Source: Prasinococcaceae sp. CCMP 1430 (lineage: Eukaryota; Prasinodermophyta; Palmophyllophyceae; Prasinococcales; Prasinococcaceae). Taken from it: a stretch of 64,000 nt of DNA. Shown in pieces: positions 1 through 9,726 of this stretch. The stretch lies in contig RQSC01000029.1 of NCBI GenBank assembly GCA_013416795.1, positions 380,505 through 444,504 of the forward strand, read 5' to 3'. The notes under the pieces are model-generated. The model saw only the letters and a program-made list of their open reading frames with translations, made no database searches and was not told the DNA's origin. Each line of letters begins with the position of its first letter. Positions within the stretch are counted from its first letter, which is position 1. The position numbers and the translations under genes are program-made.

Positions 1-99
1 TAGAAGCACAAGTAAAGTACACAGTGACATAGTACAGGACGCGAGCGCCCCCGCTCCTCCCAGCGCTCGGCGTCGCGGCTCAGCAACCGTGGCCGCGGC

Positions 100-1290
100 T
101 CACGGGCCGTGCTCTTCTTCCGCGAGCGCGGCGAGCGAGATGACGAGCATGCCGAACATCATCGCGGCAAACTTGCCGACGCGCATGCCGCGGCTGTCAT
201 GGCCGTGCACGTGCGTGCCCGCCACCCTGCGAGTCTCGAGCTCGTCGCCGACCACCTCGGCCATGCCCACGTAAAGGAAGGTGCCCGCCGCCAGGCAGTT
301 GAGCACCATGTTCGCCCACGAGTCGCCCGATCCGACGATCGCGCCCACGAGGATGCCCATGGGCGTCATCAGCGCGAACACGCAGATCAGAATTGCGAGC
401 TGCCTCATGGACGCGCCGTCGCGCAGCACGCGCGTGCCGACGGCGATGGCGGCCGCGCTCTTGTGGGCGCAGATCGCGACGAGCATCGAGCGCACGCCCG
501 CAAGATCCTCAGCCAGGCCCAGCGCGACGCCCGCGAGCACCGAGTGGATCGAGATGGCCAGCAGCAGCAGCATCGACCCGCGCATCTGCCCCCATCCGAC
601 GCCTTCCCGCGCTGCGACGACCTCAGCGACGCCCGAGTCTTTGTGCTCGTCCACCTCGTCCAAGTGATCGTGCGCGTCGCTGTGCGAATGAAAGTGTCCC
701 GCAAAGGCGGTGCGGAGCTCGACCTCCTCCGCGGGCGACGCGCCTGGCTGCCCCCCGTGGTCGCAGTCCTGCGAGGTCGCATGGCCGTGCGTGTGGAACA
801 TCACCCTCTCCACGAAGAGCACCAGGTAGAATCCGAGTCCCACGATGGCGTACGGCAACGGGAAATTGCCGTAGTCGAGTCCCTCCGCGCCCTCGAGCGC
901 CTCCGGGAGAAGATGCAGAAGGCACGTCGCCACGAACACGCCGCCGGAGAAGCAATTCATGACCGACATGTAGGCGTCATAGCGAGCGAACGAGCTGCGC
1001 AACACCGCCGGAACGCAACCACCCAGCAACCCGAGCACGAAGATGATAAACACCGACGCGTACTTCAGGCCGGTGCCGTCGGCATGCTCCTCGTCGCCAT
1101 CACCGTACGGCGCCGCTCTCGCGGCGGCGCCCTCGTCGGCCACGCCCTCACTGACGAGCACCGCTCGCCGCGCCACGAGGGCGAGGACCTCTCGCCCGCG
1201 CCGCGCCTCTTGCTGCCCGTCGAGGACGGCGACGCGAGGCTCGCCGTTCGCGCCGCGCCCCGGCGCCGCCCGGACGCGCTCTCGCTCAGC
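100..1290 (-). CDS. ZIP-family divalent metal transporter (5' end unresolved)
   Basis: Membrane transporter of the ZIP (SLC39) family, which brings Zn2+ or Fe2+ into the cytosol. The frame opens into a first hydrophobic helix (LKYASVFIIFVLG, near 1062) and holds about eight membrane segments. A His-rich cytoplasmic loop (HTHGHA, HFHSHSDAHDH) lies at about 660-800. The family signature HSVLAGVALGL (about 520-550) and a CAHKSAAA helix (about 460) would form the metal site. The stop is at 100-102. No in-frame ATG exists upstream of the first helix. Two ATGs near 1084 and 1099 lie in another frame that hits a stop just before the first helix. The true start therefore needs an upstream exon, non-AUG initiation or a sequence correction. 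A TATA-like ATATATA lies at about 1336-1344 on this strand. Family call is firm; the substrate is not known. Confidence 0.82.
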   Translation of the reverse strand, partial: AERERVRAAPGRGANGEPRVAVLDGQQEARRGREVLALVARRAVLVSEGVADEGAAARAAPYGDGDEEHADGTGLKYASVFIIFVLGLLGGCVPAVLRSSFARYDAYMSVMNCFSGGVFVATCLLHLLPEALEGAEGLDYGNFPLPYAIVGLGFYLVLFVERVMFHTHGHATSQDCDHGGQPGASPAEEVELRTAFAGHFHSHSDAHDHLDEVDEHKDSGVAEVVAAREGVGWGQMRGSMLLLLAISIHSVLAGVALGLAEDLAGVRSMLVAICAHKSAAAIAVGTRVLRDGASMRQLAILICVFALMTPMGILVGAIVGSGDSWANMVLNCLAAGTFLYVGMAEVVGDELETRRVAGTHVHGHDSRGMRVGKFAAMMFGMLVISLAALAEEEHGP

Positions 1291-1324
1291 CCCCCTCGGC
1301 GAGCTTCGCGCACGGAAATTAGAC

Positions 1325-1345
1325 TCTCCCGTGGGTATATATATT
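1325..1345 (-). promoter_or_regulatory. TATA-like core promoter with TACCCACGGGAGA element
   Basis: On the minus strand an ATATATA run is followed at once by TACCCACGGGAGA, inside the 210-nt gap between the TPR gene stop and the ZIP gene. The 10-mer TACCCACGGG recurs at four other noncoding places in this window (52123, 52646, 52715, 53281). Position and TATA fit the promoter of the ZIP gene; this is inferred. Confidence 0.45.
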
Positions 1346-1504
1346 GAACGAATAAAATCATTAAAATCGCGGATGCAGATGCAGATGCGATCCGCCGCCG
1401 CCTGCGTGGCGATCGGCGTGGCGCGCACGCACGTGAGGCCGCCGGGCTCGTGAGGGCGACCCCCGCCTCACGCGGCGCTGCGTTGCAGCGCTGCGGCTCG
1501 CTTG

Positions 1505-2463
1505 CTACCGGCTGGCGCCGCCGCCGAGGGACACGAAGGCGCCCATGCGCTCCACCATGACCGGAGGCCACCGGCGGATCCGCGTCAGCCAGTCCGGGTC
1601 CCTGTACGCTGCGCAACCGTCGAAGACGGGGCCGTCGGGCCCGTAGAGCTGCCCGGTGTTAATCCGGGTGCATGCCCATTCCCACACCTCCTCTGCGCGC
1701 TCCAGCTCCCCTTGGTCGTAGTACATCGCCGCGAGTGCCGCACGCATGTCGACGCTGCCGGGCGCTTTCCTCGCAACGCCCTCCATTCGGCGCAACGCAT
1801 CGTCCCTGCCCAGCTGCGCGGCGACGAGCGCAGCGTTCGAGTCGGCATAGATCAGCCCGGCGACGTTGCGCGCGGCCTGGAAGAGCCGGCTGCTCTCGTC
1901 GAAGTCCGCGAGTGCCTCGTCGTACTGCGCGAGCGCCACGCGGCAGTTGCCGCGGGCGTTGTAGAGATACGGCGGTGCCGCCCCCGTCGCCTCGGACGCT
2001 TCGATTGCTCGCGAGTAGTTCGCCACAGCGTCCTCCCACTGCGCGAGGCCCTCGTGAGCCAGGGCCTTGTTGCCAATCAGGCCGATCGATACGTACTCGG
2101 GCGGGTACAGGTCCTCGGCCCTCCTGAAGTCGCGCAGGGCATCGTCGAAGCGCTTGAGGTCCACGAGGCACTGTCCGCGCCTCTCGTACCAGACGGCGTC
2201 GTCAGGTGAAGTCATGATGGCCTCATCGAGGGCGGCGAGCGCCTCTGGCAGCTGGCGCGACGCGTAAGCCTCCTTCGCACGCGCGGCAAGCGCCTCCAGC
2301 TGGACATCGTCAGCGGCCTTGACCTCCGCCCACAGCGGTGCGCCAGCCTGCGCACCCGCGCCACCGTCGGCCGCGGCCCGCCCCGCACCGCCGAGCGCGG
2401 CAGCCCCAACGCTGACGAGGCCCAGCAGCGCACCGCGCCGCGCCGTCAGCGCCTCCGCCCCCG
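1505..2463 (-). CDS. TPR protein with Tat-type thylakoid lumen signal, 5' end missing
   Basis: The readable part starts with a twin-arginine segment (TARRGALLGLVSVG, then AALGG and RAAADG with an AxA-type cleavage site), the usual second half of a thylakoid lumen transit peptide. It is followed by at least three tetratricopeptide repeats (YASRQLPEALAALDEAI; WYERRGQCLVDLKRFDDALRD; YLYNARGNCRVALAQYDEAL). It probably acts as an assembly or scaffold factor in the lumen; the exact role is unknown. The stop is at 1505-1507. A possible 3' splice site (GATCGTGCAG) ends at 2464, so the plastid-targeting exon should lie further upstream. About 45 nt beyond, the sequence turns into bacterial-type coding DNA, so that exon is either displaced or lost. 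The frame stays open past 2463 but reads antisense to the bacterial gene there. Confidence 0.7.
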
Positions 2464-2511
2464 CTGCACGATCGTTCCTACAGCCGTCATTCCCCCGGCC
2501 ACCCACCCGCG

Positions 2512-3014
2512 CCCGCGTCGCCGCGCTCAACCCCGAAGTGGTGTTCACCGGCTTCCAGCAGCGCATCGACGCGCGCAATGCCGATGCGCTGATCGCCGAG
2601 TTCGCGCCCGACGTGATCCTCGACGGCTGCGACAATTTCGCCACCCGGCTGGCGGTCGCAGACGCCGCGCTGCGTCATTGTATCCCGCTCGTCTCCGCCG
2701 CCGTCTCCGAATTCGAGGGACAGCTGGGCGTGTTCCGCGGCTGGGAGCCGGACAAGCCCTGCTACCGCTGCTTCGTCGGCCATGATCCCGAGCGCCCGGG
2801 CATCAGCTGCGCCGAACAGGGCGTGCTGGGCGCGCTTACTGGGGTGATGGGCAGCCTCGCCGCGCTGGAAGTGGTCCGCGCCATCGTGCCGCTCGGCGAG
2901 GAGACCGCGGGTAAGCTGCTGCTGGTTGACGCGCTGGCCTTCCGCTTCCGCACGCTGACGCTGCCGAAGGACCCGGGCTGTCCCGCTTGTGGTGATCTGG
3001 AGAGGCCGGAGTGA
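2512..3014 (+). CDS. moeB: Bacterial-type MoeB/ThiF adenylyltransferase, C-terminal two-thirds
   Basis: This looks like an internal piece of a proteobacterial molybdopterin-synthase adenylyltransferase. MoeB activates MoaD by adenylation in molybdenum cofactor synthesis. Visible features are LNPEV, the DGCDNFATR motif, the two zinc-binding pairs CYRC and CPAC, and SCAEQGVLGALTGVMGSLAALE (about 2808-2872) where the family motif is TCAE-GVLGPL-GVIGS-QALE. The N-terminal nucleotide-binding glycine loop is absent because homology starts abruptly at about 2512. There are no introns, and the TGA stop (3012-3014) overlaps the GTG start of the next gene, as in bacterial operons. This is unlike every other gene here. 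The best explanation is an embedded bacterial contaminant read or a very recent insertion. Confidence 0.85.
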
Positions 3015-3095
3015 TCGGTCCGCTCCCCGAGGTGACGTTCTACGGATTGGCGACAGCCTATTTCGTCCTGTGCACGATCACCCCTGGCCGCGCCG
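3011..3095 (+). CDS. Start of a second bacterial ORF, truncated
   Basis: GTG at 3011 overlaps the moeB stop (GTGA). The frame reads MIGPLPEVTFYGLATAYF and about 8 more residues, a hydrophobic N terminus, before the sequence changes to Pro/Arg-rich low-complexity DNA at about 3095. I do not recognise the protein. The overlap shows translational coupling in the donor bacterium. It has no promoter or functional length here. Confidence 0.5.
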
Positions 3096-3699
3096 ACCTC
3101 ACCGGCGCGGGTCGGCGCCCCCCTCGCCCTCGCCCGCGCCGTGCGGGCAGCCCGCCGCGTCCTCGCGCGCACACGCGGCGCACGCACCCGCTTGCCGGGC
3201 GGCACGCATGAAACGTCGCATGAACACACACGCGCATACTTTGGACCCAATTTTCACCATCAGCATGCCGGTCGGTGGCTCTTCTGAGGCCGCCAGCCAG
3301 CGGAGCGGCGTCGCGCGCGGCGCCGGCGCCTCGGATCCGATTCGGGGGTTTGCGCGAACCCTAGCGACGCGAGCGAGGCTCTAGAGCTAGACGAGCGAGC
3401 GAGCGAGCGATGGAGCGAGGGGTTTATTTTATTTTTATTTTGTAGTGGACAGTGTACCATACCAGGTACTGTATCTCTTTCTTTGAAGTGGGTTCCATAC
3501 GAGCTTCGACCGACGGTCGATGGTGGGATCCACACGGGGAATGCGCTGGGTCAAACCTCCGTTTCGCGGCGCTCGTCGCGGGCGGAGCCTGATTTTGATG
3601 GGAGGGGGAGCGGGCCGGCGTCGCGCCCGGCATGCTGCCTGCCTGTGCCGGGCGTGGTCGCTCGCTGGCTGAGCCGCTTCGGGTCGGCCCACGGATGCC
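3096..3699. other. Noncoding spacer with short repeats
   Basis: No gene recognised. It contains CGAACCCTAG (3355-3364, telo-box-like), a GAGC tetranucleotide run (about 3390-3412), a T-rich stretch (3421-3443), two GTAC-containing motifs (3452-3474) and GATTTTGATG (3591-3600). The last 200 nt are the likely promoter of the downstream dehydrogenase. Confidence 0.4.
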
Positions 3700-4611
3700 A
3701 TGCGGGTGGCGCGCGTGGCGCGCGGTGACGCGCTTCTCGCCGACTGCGGGGAGGAAGCTCTCGCGGACGTCGACGCCGTGCTCGTGTGCGTCGGCGCAGG
3801 CCGGCGTGAGATGCAGGCCGCGTGGCCCGCGCTGAGCGCCTCGGGGCGGCTGCGCTGGGTGCACAGCACCTTCGCCGGGCTCGACCACTTCCTATTCCCC
3901 GAGCTGGCCGCTGCGCCGGGCGTGGCCTTCACAAACGCGCGCGGCGTCTTCTCGCACTCGCTCGCCGAGTTCGTCATTTTCGCGTGCAAGTACTTTGCGC
4001 TCGACTTCCCGCGCGCGATGGCGGCGCAGGGGCGGCGCGAGTGGGCCCCCTATACAGTTGAGGAGCTGCGCGGGCAAACCTTAGGAGTTGTGGGAATGGG
4101 AAGTATCGGAGCCCAGACTGCGCGCCTGGCGTCGGCCTTCGGCATGCGCGTGGTGGGGCTGAGGCGCAGCGGCGCCCCCGCCGAGGGCGTGGCGCGCATG
4201 TACGGCGCGGACGAGCTGCCAGCGCTCATGGCGGAGAGCGACTACGTGGTCGCGTGCCTGCCGTACACCGACGCCACCGACGGTTACATAGATGCCAAGG
4301 CCATCAGCGCGATGCGATCAAACGCAGTCTTCGTCAATGTCGGCAGGGGCAAGACTGTGGACGAGGCCGCGCTGGTGGAGGCGCTCAGGGAGAAACGCAT
4401 CAGGGGCGCGGCGCTCGACGTTGTCCGCGAGGAGCCGATGCCTTCCAACAACGAGTTGTGGGAGCTCCCGAACGTCATCATCACGCCACACTGCGCCGAC
4501 AGCACAGCCGTCATGGCAAAGGAATCGATCGAGCTTTTCGTGGAGAACGCCGGAAGATTCGTCGAGGGCCGTGAGCTACTCAACACAGTCGACCCTGCAG
4601 CTGGGTACTGA
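3700..4611 (+). CDS. D-isomer-specific 2-hydroxyacid dehydrogenase (NAD(P)-dependent)
   Basis: The 303-residue single-exon protein reduces 2-keto acids such as glyoxylate, hydroxypyruvate or phenylpyruvate to D-2-hydroxy acids. The Rossmann loop is LGVVGMGSIGAQTARLASAF (about residues 129-148). The catalytic triad is visible: Arg216 in NVGRGKTVDE, Glu245 in ALDVVREEP, His264 in IITPHCA. The ATG at 3700 gives a slightly short N-terminal substrate domain, so an upstream exon cannot be excluded. No plastid or mitochondrial presequence is evident. It converges with the HORMA gene; an AGTGTAC motif about 100 nt after the stop may be the 3' processing signal. Confidence 0.85.
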   Translation: MRVARVARGDALLADCGEEALADVDAVLVCVGAGRREMQAAWPALSASGRLRWVHSTFAGLDHFLFPELAAAPGVAFTNARGVFSHSLAEFVIFACKYFALDFPRAMAAQGRREWAPYTVEELRGQTLGVVGMGSIGAQTARLASAFGMRVVGLRRSGAPAEGVARMYGADELPALMAESDYVVACLPYTDATDGYIDAKAISAMRSNAVFVNVGRGKTVDEAALVEALREKRIRGAALDVVREEPMPSNNELWELPNVIITPHCADSTAVMAKESIELFVENAGRFVEGRELLNTVDPAAGY

Positions 4612-4942
4612 TGAAGCGGCGCGCGCGTGGCGCGACGAATGGCGCGTGTTCTGTAAGCAGTGACACGGCTGATTTTCATGAAAGTGTGACGGTGCATGCG
4701 GGCTCGCTTTGCTTGAGTGTACTACCTGTTCGCTTCTAACGCGTGCTGCAGCAGTGCACGCAGCAGTGTGCGCGATGTGCGCTGTCCCGTGTGCTGGTCG
4801 GTGCCCGATGTCCATGCTACGGCACGTCGACAAAATTGCAATGCGTGTCGGTGCGTGGCTGCAGTCACGCATGGTTGTTGTATCCTGTATGATTCTGGCT
4901 CCGCAAATTGCCAAGCAAGGCTGGTGTGAATGGCACTCCTCC
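4612..4942. other. Convergent 3' intergenic region
   Basis: The gap between the dehydrogenase stop and the HORMA gene stop holds no gene I can see. TGTAC at about 4716-4720 is the only clear element, on the dehydrogenase strand. Confidence 0.4.
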
Positions 4943-6798
4943 TCACGTGCGCGGCCGCTTGACGGCGATCCATCCCTCGTCATCGCCGATGGGTCTCTCA
5001 ACTACCGAGCGCTTCTGCAGCACCCTTCCGGTATCGTCGGGCGATGTGTGCATCGCTTCGGCGCTCTCAGCTCGGACCATGCACGCTGCCGAGGCGTCAG
5101 CAGCGACATGTGTAGTCTGCGGCGTGGGAGCGCTGTCCCTCGGTCGGTCCTTCCCACCAGGGGCGCTCGGCAGCGGATGCATGCGTGATGGGGACGCATT
5201 GATGGTGGACGGGTGCACAGGCGCGAGCGGTGCTCTGCCTTTGCCATGTGCGCCCTGCAGGGCGATGTCGTAAGGATCCATGGCATCGTCGCCGTGGTCA
5301 GCGTTGGTTCGATGCGCTGGATTCTCCTGACCGTCTTCGTCATCATCGAGCGTGAGCGTGAGGTCCCCCATGGCATCGATCTGATCCTGTGTGAGCGTGC
5401 ACGTGTCTGCGAGGCAATCATTGATGCGGTATCGTGGGTCGCCGCCACGCTGCTCCCCATCGCCTGCGGCGCCGGCAGCGACCTCTGGATGCGCGTGCGT
5501 CTGCACCATCGCATGCTCGGCAGAGGCGGGAGGCTGCTCGATGTCAAGGGGCTCTTGTGTGGGGTCCTGGTCGTCCGCCGCATGCAGCGGGAGCGGCACC
5601 GGTGCCTCTGGCGCCTCAGCCGGAGCCGCGGCATCGGGTTGGTCGTGGCCGTCGGCGGGCGCGCCGCCCACACCGTCCACGTCGGGTTCCCCCGCACCGT
5701 CCTCATCCGCCTGCTCTGCCCCCGGCTGCTGCTTCTGGCTGCTCGCGCGCTGCTGCTTCTGACTGTTGTGGTACACCGCCACTGGATCGAGCACGGTGCG
5801 CACAGAGGCGCTCATGCCCACGTGACCGCCCGCATTCACGCCCGCGCCGATGGCCATGGTGAACACATCCTCATCCACGAACTCGGCAGCATCGCCCTCG
5901 CGCTCTGCGCGGAAGAAGGGCGGCTCGTAGTCGGCAGGCGTAGCGTCCGTGTACTCGAGCTTCATCGTGAGCACTCGGCCCTCCTCGACTTCTTCGAAAG
6001 TGGTCCTGAGTGAGCGAGATTCAAAAATTGGCAAGGCCAAGCCTGTCAGCGACGCAGCGCTGCGCGCGTACGTTGATGCACGGCCCACGTAGCTGGGAGA
6101 AAACTATGAGGCCAATGCGCATCATGATGCACAGAGATGCAGCGCAGGCAACGCATCGAGCTGAAAGAGCCTGCTAAGAACTCATGGTGCATCACGTACA
6201 TCAGCTGCATCAGCTGCCTGGTCATGTACGCACACTGCATGCGCGTGGTCTTCACGTCGCCAGGCTCGGGGAGGCCGCCGCTCCGCGCGCCGATGCGTAA
6301 CCCCTCCTTGTCACCGTCCTCTTCATCGCCCACGCCGTCGTCGTCGCCACCGACGAGATGGATCGTCGCGTCGTCTCCCTCACCGTAGGAGAACGAGAAC
6401 GAAAACTGCTCGAGGATGGCGCGCGGATGGCCCTCCGCGACGCGCGCCCTCTCGACGTCATCCTTCGGCGCCAGCACGGAGAAGAGCAGGCGGCGCAGAT
6501 ACTTCCGCTGCAGCGCGTCGCCCACGCCGCTGTCGACCCACGCGACGAGCCGCGCCGCCTCCTCCGAGAAGTCCTTGTTCAGCTTCCAGACATCCAGGCC
6601 GAGGCCTTCGGCGCGCGTGCGCGTGAACGCTTCCTGCGGGAACAGGGCCCGCCCGAAGGCGATGCTGTGCAGGCTCATCGACGTCAGGCCCTTGGCGACG
6701 CCCAGCGCGGCCGTCTGCGACACCGCCGCGGTCCTCGCCTTGGCCTTGCTCTTGGCCTTGCTGCGCGCGCGCGTCTGGCGCACCATCGCCGTCGGCAT
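4943..6798 (-). CDS. HORMA-domain meiotic chromosome axis protein (Hop1/ASY1/HORMAD-like)
   Basis: Two exons: 6798-6200 and 6005-4943, joined in phase (donor GTACGT, acceptor CTCACTCAG, branch CGTCGCTGAC), giving 553 residues. HORMA hallmarks are SLHSIAFGRALFPQEAF, ALQRKYLRRLLFSVL and AILEQFSFSFSY in exon 1, and LTMKLEYTDATPADYEPPFF in exon 2. The start MPTAMVRQTRARSKAKSKAK is basic, fitting a nuclear protein. The C-terminal half is acidic, Gln-rich and low complexity, ending in a short basic tail (AVKRPRT). No CW or PHD zinc finger is seen. Hop1/ASY1 proteins load on the axis of meiotic chromosomes and promote inter-homolog recombination, so this gene points to a sexual cycle. It is divergent from Dus3 across an 840-nt gap. 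Confidence 0.85.
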
Positions 6799-7641
6799 GG
6801 CGCGCTACGAATTTCAGCGCAGGCCGTCCTCTGAGGCGGGACGATCGCGCGGCCGCCCGAGAAAAAGCGCGCCCGCGCCAGCCGAGCGGCGCGCTGCGGC
6901 CGGCGCGCCCGCCCCTGCTCTGGCGCCCCCGCCCGCGCGCGCGCGCGCGCGCGGGCGGCGCTGCGCATGCGCGCATCGCCGAGGCCTCACGTAATACAAA
7001 ACGATGATACTTCTAACCACGGGAGAAACATTTCCATACAACACTTGCAATACTGTACATTCGCTCGCATTCAAACGAATGCATTCGAATTTCGAACCGA
7101 GCGAATAAATCATTGAAAACCATCGATTACTCGTAGGTGTGGACGTGGACTGTGTACTCGCAGCAAAATTCGCTCGCGGTCTCACAAAAAGACGCTGACA
7201 CGTGGATGAGATTTTTTTTTGCATCCTTTTGCAGCTGCAGGGCTCCTCGGACGATGTTTTGCGTGTGCGTAAAGTGAATGCGTTTTGATGGAGGGCCTGC
7301 GACGGGGGGCAACCAGCCTAACATAATACTTTCCACTAAATGCGTTTTTGTTCCAACGATTAAAATGGAATTTCTGTGAGCGACGCGGGCCGAGCGGCGC
7401 TCGCGCGCAGCGCGGCGCCCGTGCGCGCGGAGTACATCGAGTCGGTCGAGGTGAGCGCGTCGCCTGCGCTCGCAGAATGGAAGACAACCCCGGCGCGCGC
7501 CCCACCCGCCAGCCTGCCCGCCCGCCCGCAAACGCGACCGCTCGCGCGGCGTTGCTGACGGGAAGTGCGCGCTGGCAGGCCAGCGCGTGCGCTGCGGGCG
7601 CTGCCGCCGTCCGCCTGCGCTCGGAGTATCCCCTCGCGGCC
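6799..7641. promoter_or_regulatory. Divergent promoter region HORMA / Dus3
   Basis: The gap separates two divergent genes. An AT-rich island (about 6990-7370) contains AACCACGGGAGA (7015-7026), a T tract (7212-7221), ATGCGTTTTGATGG (7278-7291) and AAATGCGTTTTTG (7338-7350). These match elements found in other gaps of the window. A (CG)n run lies at about 6936-6950. No protein is supported. Confidence 0.4.
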
Positions 7642-9629
7642 ATGGAGAGAGCCAAGCAGGCAGACGGCGAGGACGACGGCAGTGGGGAGACCGCTGCCGC
7701 CGCGGCGGCCCCGATGTCCAAGAAGCAGAAACGCAAGGCACAGCGACAGCATGGGCGACTCGGCCTGTGCAACAACGTCGTCCGCAGTGGCGACCCGAGC
7801 GCGTGCCCGTACGGCGACAAGTGCAAGTACTCGCATGACATTGCCGCGTACCGCGCTTCGAAACCTGTGGACCTCCCGGGCAGGTGCCCTTTCGCGCACC
7901 CTTGCCCTTTCGGCATCCAGTGCCGCTGGGAAGGCTCCCATGCGCAGGCCGTCGCTGACGCGGAGGAGGGCCGCCCCGTGGGCGTCGTGCGCGAAAGCGA
8001 GTGCTCCAACTTCCTTCGAAAGCCTCTCATGAATGGGCTGCGCAAGCGCGAGTACGACTTCTCGCGCGCCGACGCAAGCACGATCAAGGCGGGCGGGAAG
8101 CTCTCCAAGTTTGCGACGAAGAAGGGACACAAAAGCGTGTCCGTTGCCGATGCGGCCACTGGCTCGCCGGCCCCAGGACCCCCCGCCGCCGAAGGCGAGG
8201 GCGAGGTGCGCGACAAGCCCGAGCCCGCGTTCGAGCGCAAGGCCATCGACTTCGATGGCAAGCTGTACCTCGCTCCGCTCACGACAGTCGGAAACCTGCC
8301 CTTCCGTCGACTATGCGTCGAGCTGGGCATAGACATCACCGTGGGCGAGATGGCAATGTGCACCAACCTTCTCCAGGCGCAGCCATCGGAATGGGCGCTC
8401 CTGAGGAGGCACAAGAGCGAGAAGATCTTCGGCGCCCAAATATGTGGTTCGTTCCCCGACAGCGTCGCGCGCGCATGTCAGGTGGTCGAGGAGAACACGG
8501 ACGTGAACTTCATCGACATCAACATGGGCTGTCCAATCGACCTCGTGTGCAACGCCGGCGCCGGCGCGTCGATGCTCCATCGCCCTGCGCGCATGGAGCA
8601 GGTGGTGCGGGCAGGCGCGGGCGCGCTGCGAGAGCTGCCATTCACGGTGAAGACTCGGACAGGATTCAACGACGGCGAGAACGTCACGCACAAACTGGCA
8701 CCGAAGATGAAGGAGTGGGGCGCGGCGGCGCTGACCCTCCACGGGCGCACGCGTCAGCAGCGGTACAGCCGCCCGGCGGACTGGAGCTACGTGGCAAAGA
8801 CCGCAGGCGCGCTCAAGGTGCGCGCGCGCGCGTCGCGTGGGTGCCATCGCATGCGCTCGCACCCCACTGACCGCGTCGACCGCGCACCACACCGTCCCCA
8901 TCGCGCGCTGTGCGCGCGCCGATGCCGACAGGACGAGGGCGGCACGCGCCAGCTACCGCTGATCGGAAACGGGGATGTATATACACACGAGGACTACTTC
9001 CACCACTTGGAGGAGCACGGCGTGGCCACGTGCATGCTCGCGCGCGGCATGCTCATCAAGCCGTGGTTGGCCACCGAGATCAAGGAGCGGCGCACGTGGG
9101 ACATAAGCGGCTCGGAGCGCTTCGACCTCATGAAGAAGTTCGCCAACTACAGCCTGGAGCACTACGGCAGCGACGAGAGGGGTGTGGAGAGCAGCAGGAG
9201 GTTCCTGCTGGAGTGGATGAGCTTCACGCATCGGTATGTGCCCGTGGGGCTGCTCGAGACACAGGTGGGCATGCAATTCCGCCCGCCGCCCTTCAGCGGA
9301 CGCGACGACCGGGAGACGCTTCTCGCGAGCCCGCTCGCCAAGGTGAGTCACCGCGCGCGCGGCAGGCGACCCGCGCTCGAGCCCACGCCGTCACGCGCGT
9401 GTCGCTGACCACTCACGCGCGCGCAGGACTGGGTCGCCATCAGCGAGATGCTCTTGGGTCCGGTGCCCAAGAACTTCGCGTTCGCGCCGAAGCACAAGGT
9501 GCGCGATCGGATGCCTGCGGCTCGCAACGCGCGAGCTCACATCGCCAAGTCGACGCCACTGACGTGCCTACCCGCGCGCGCACGCAGAGCAACGCCTGGG
9601 CGGACGGGTCCCTCACCGCGCAAGGCTGA
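7642..9629 (+). CDS. DUS3: tRNA-dihydrouridine(47) synthase, Dus3 type with CCCH zinc fingers
   Basis: Flavoenzyme that reduces uridine 47 of tRNA. Four exons: 7642-8817, 8932-9342, 9427-9498, 9588-9629, all phase 0, encoding 566 residues. The start ATG has a GGCCATGG context. Two zinc-finger-like clusters (CPYGDKCKYSH, then CPFGIQCRWEGSH) precede the TIM barrel. The barrel opens LYLAPLTTVGNLPFRRLC and includes INMGCPIDLVC, TVKTRTGFNDG, TLHGRTRQQRYSRPADW and LPLIGNGDVYTHEDY. The tail carries ISEMLLGPVPKNFAFAPKHK, typical of Dus3. The loop where many DUS enzymes carry the proton-donating Cys reads GAGASML here. Intron 1 (8818-8931) is 114 nt long and stop-free in frame, so its retention would insert 38 residues. 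Confidence 0.93.
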
Positions 9630-9726
9630 AGCGCTGGAGCGCGCGCTCGGCCCACCGTAAGGTACCCAGCTGCAATTACAAGGCGCGCGGGTCCGCATTC
9701 GCGCCGATGTGTGCCCTGTGATGCGC

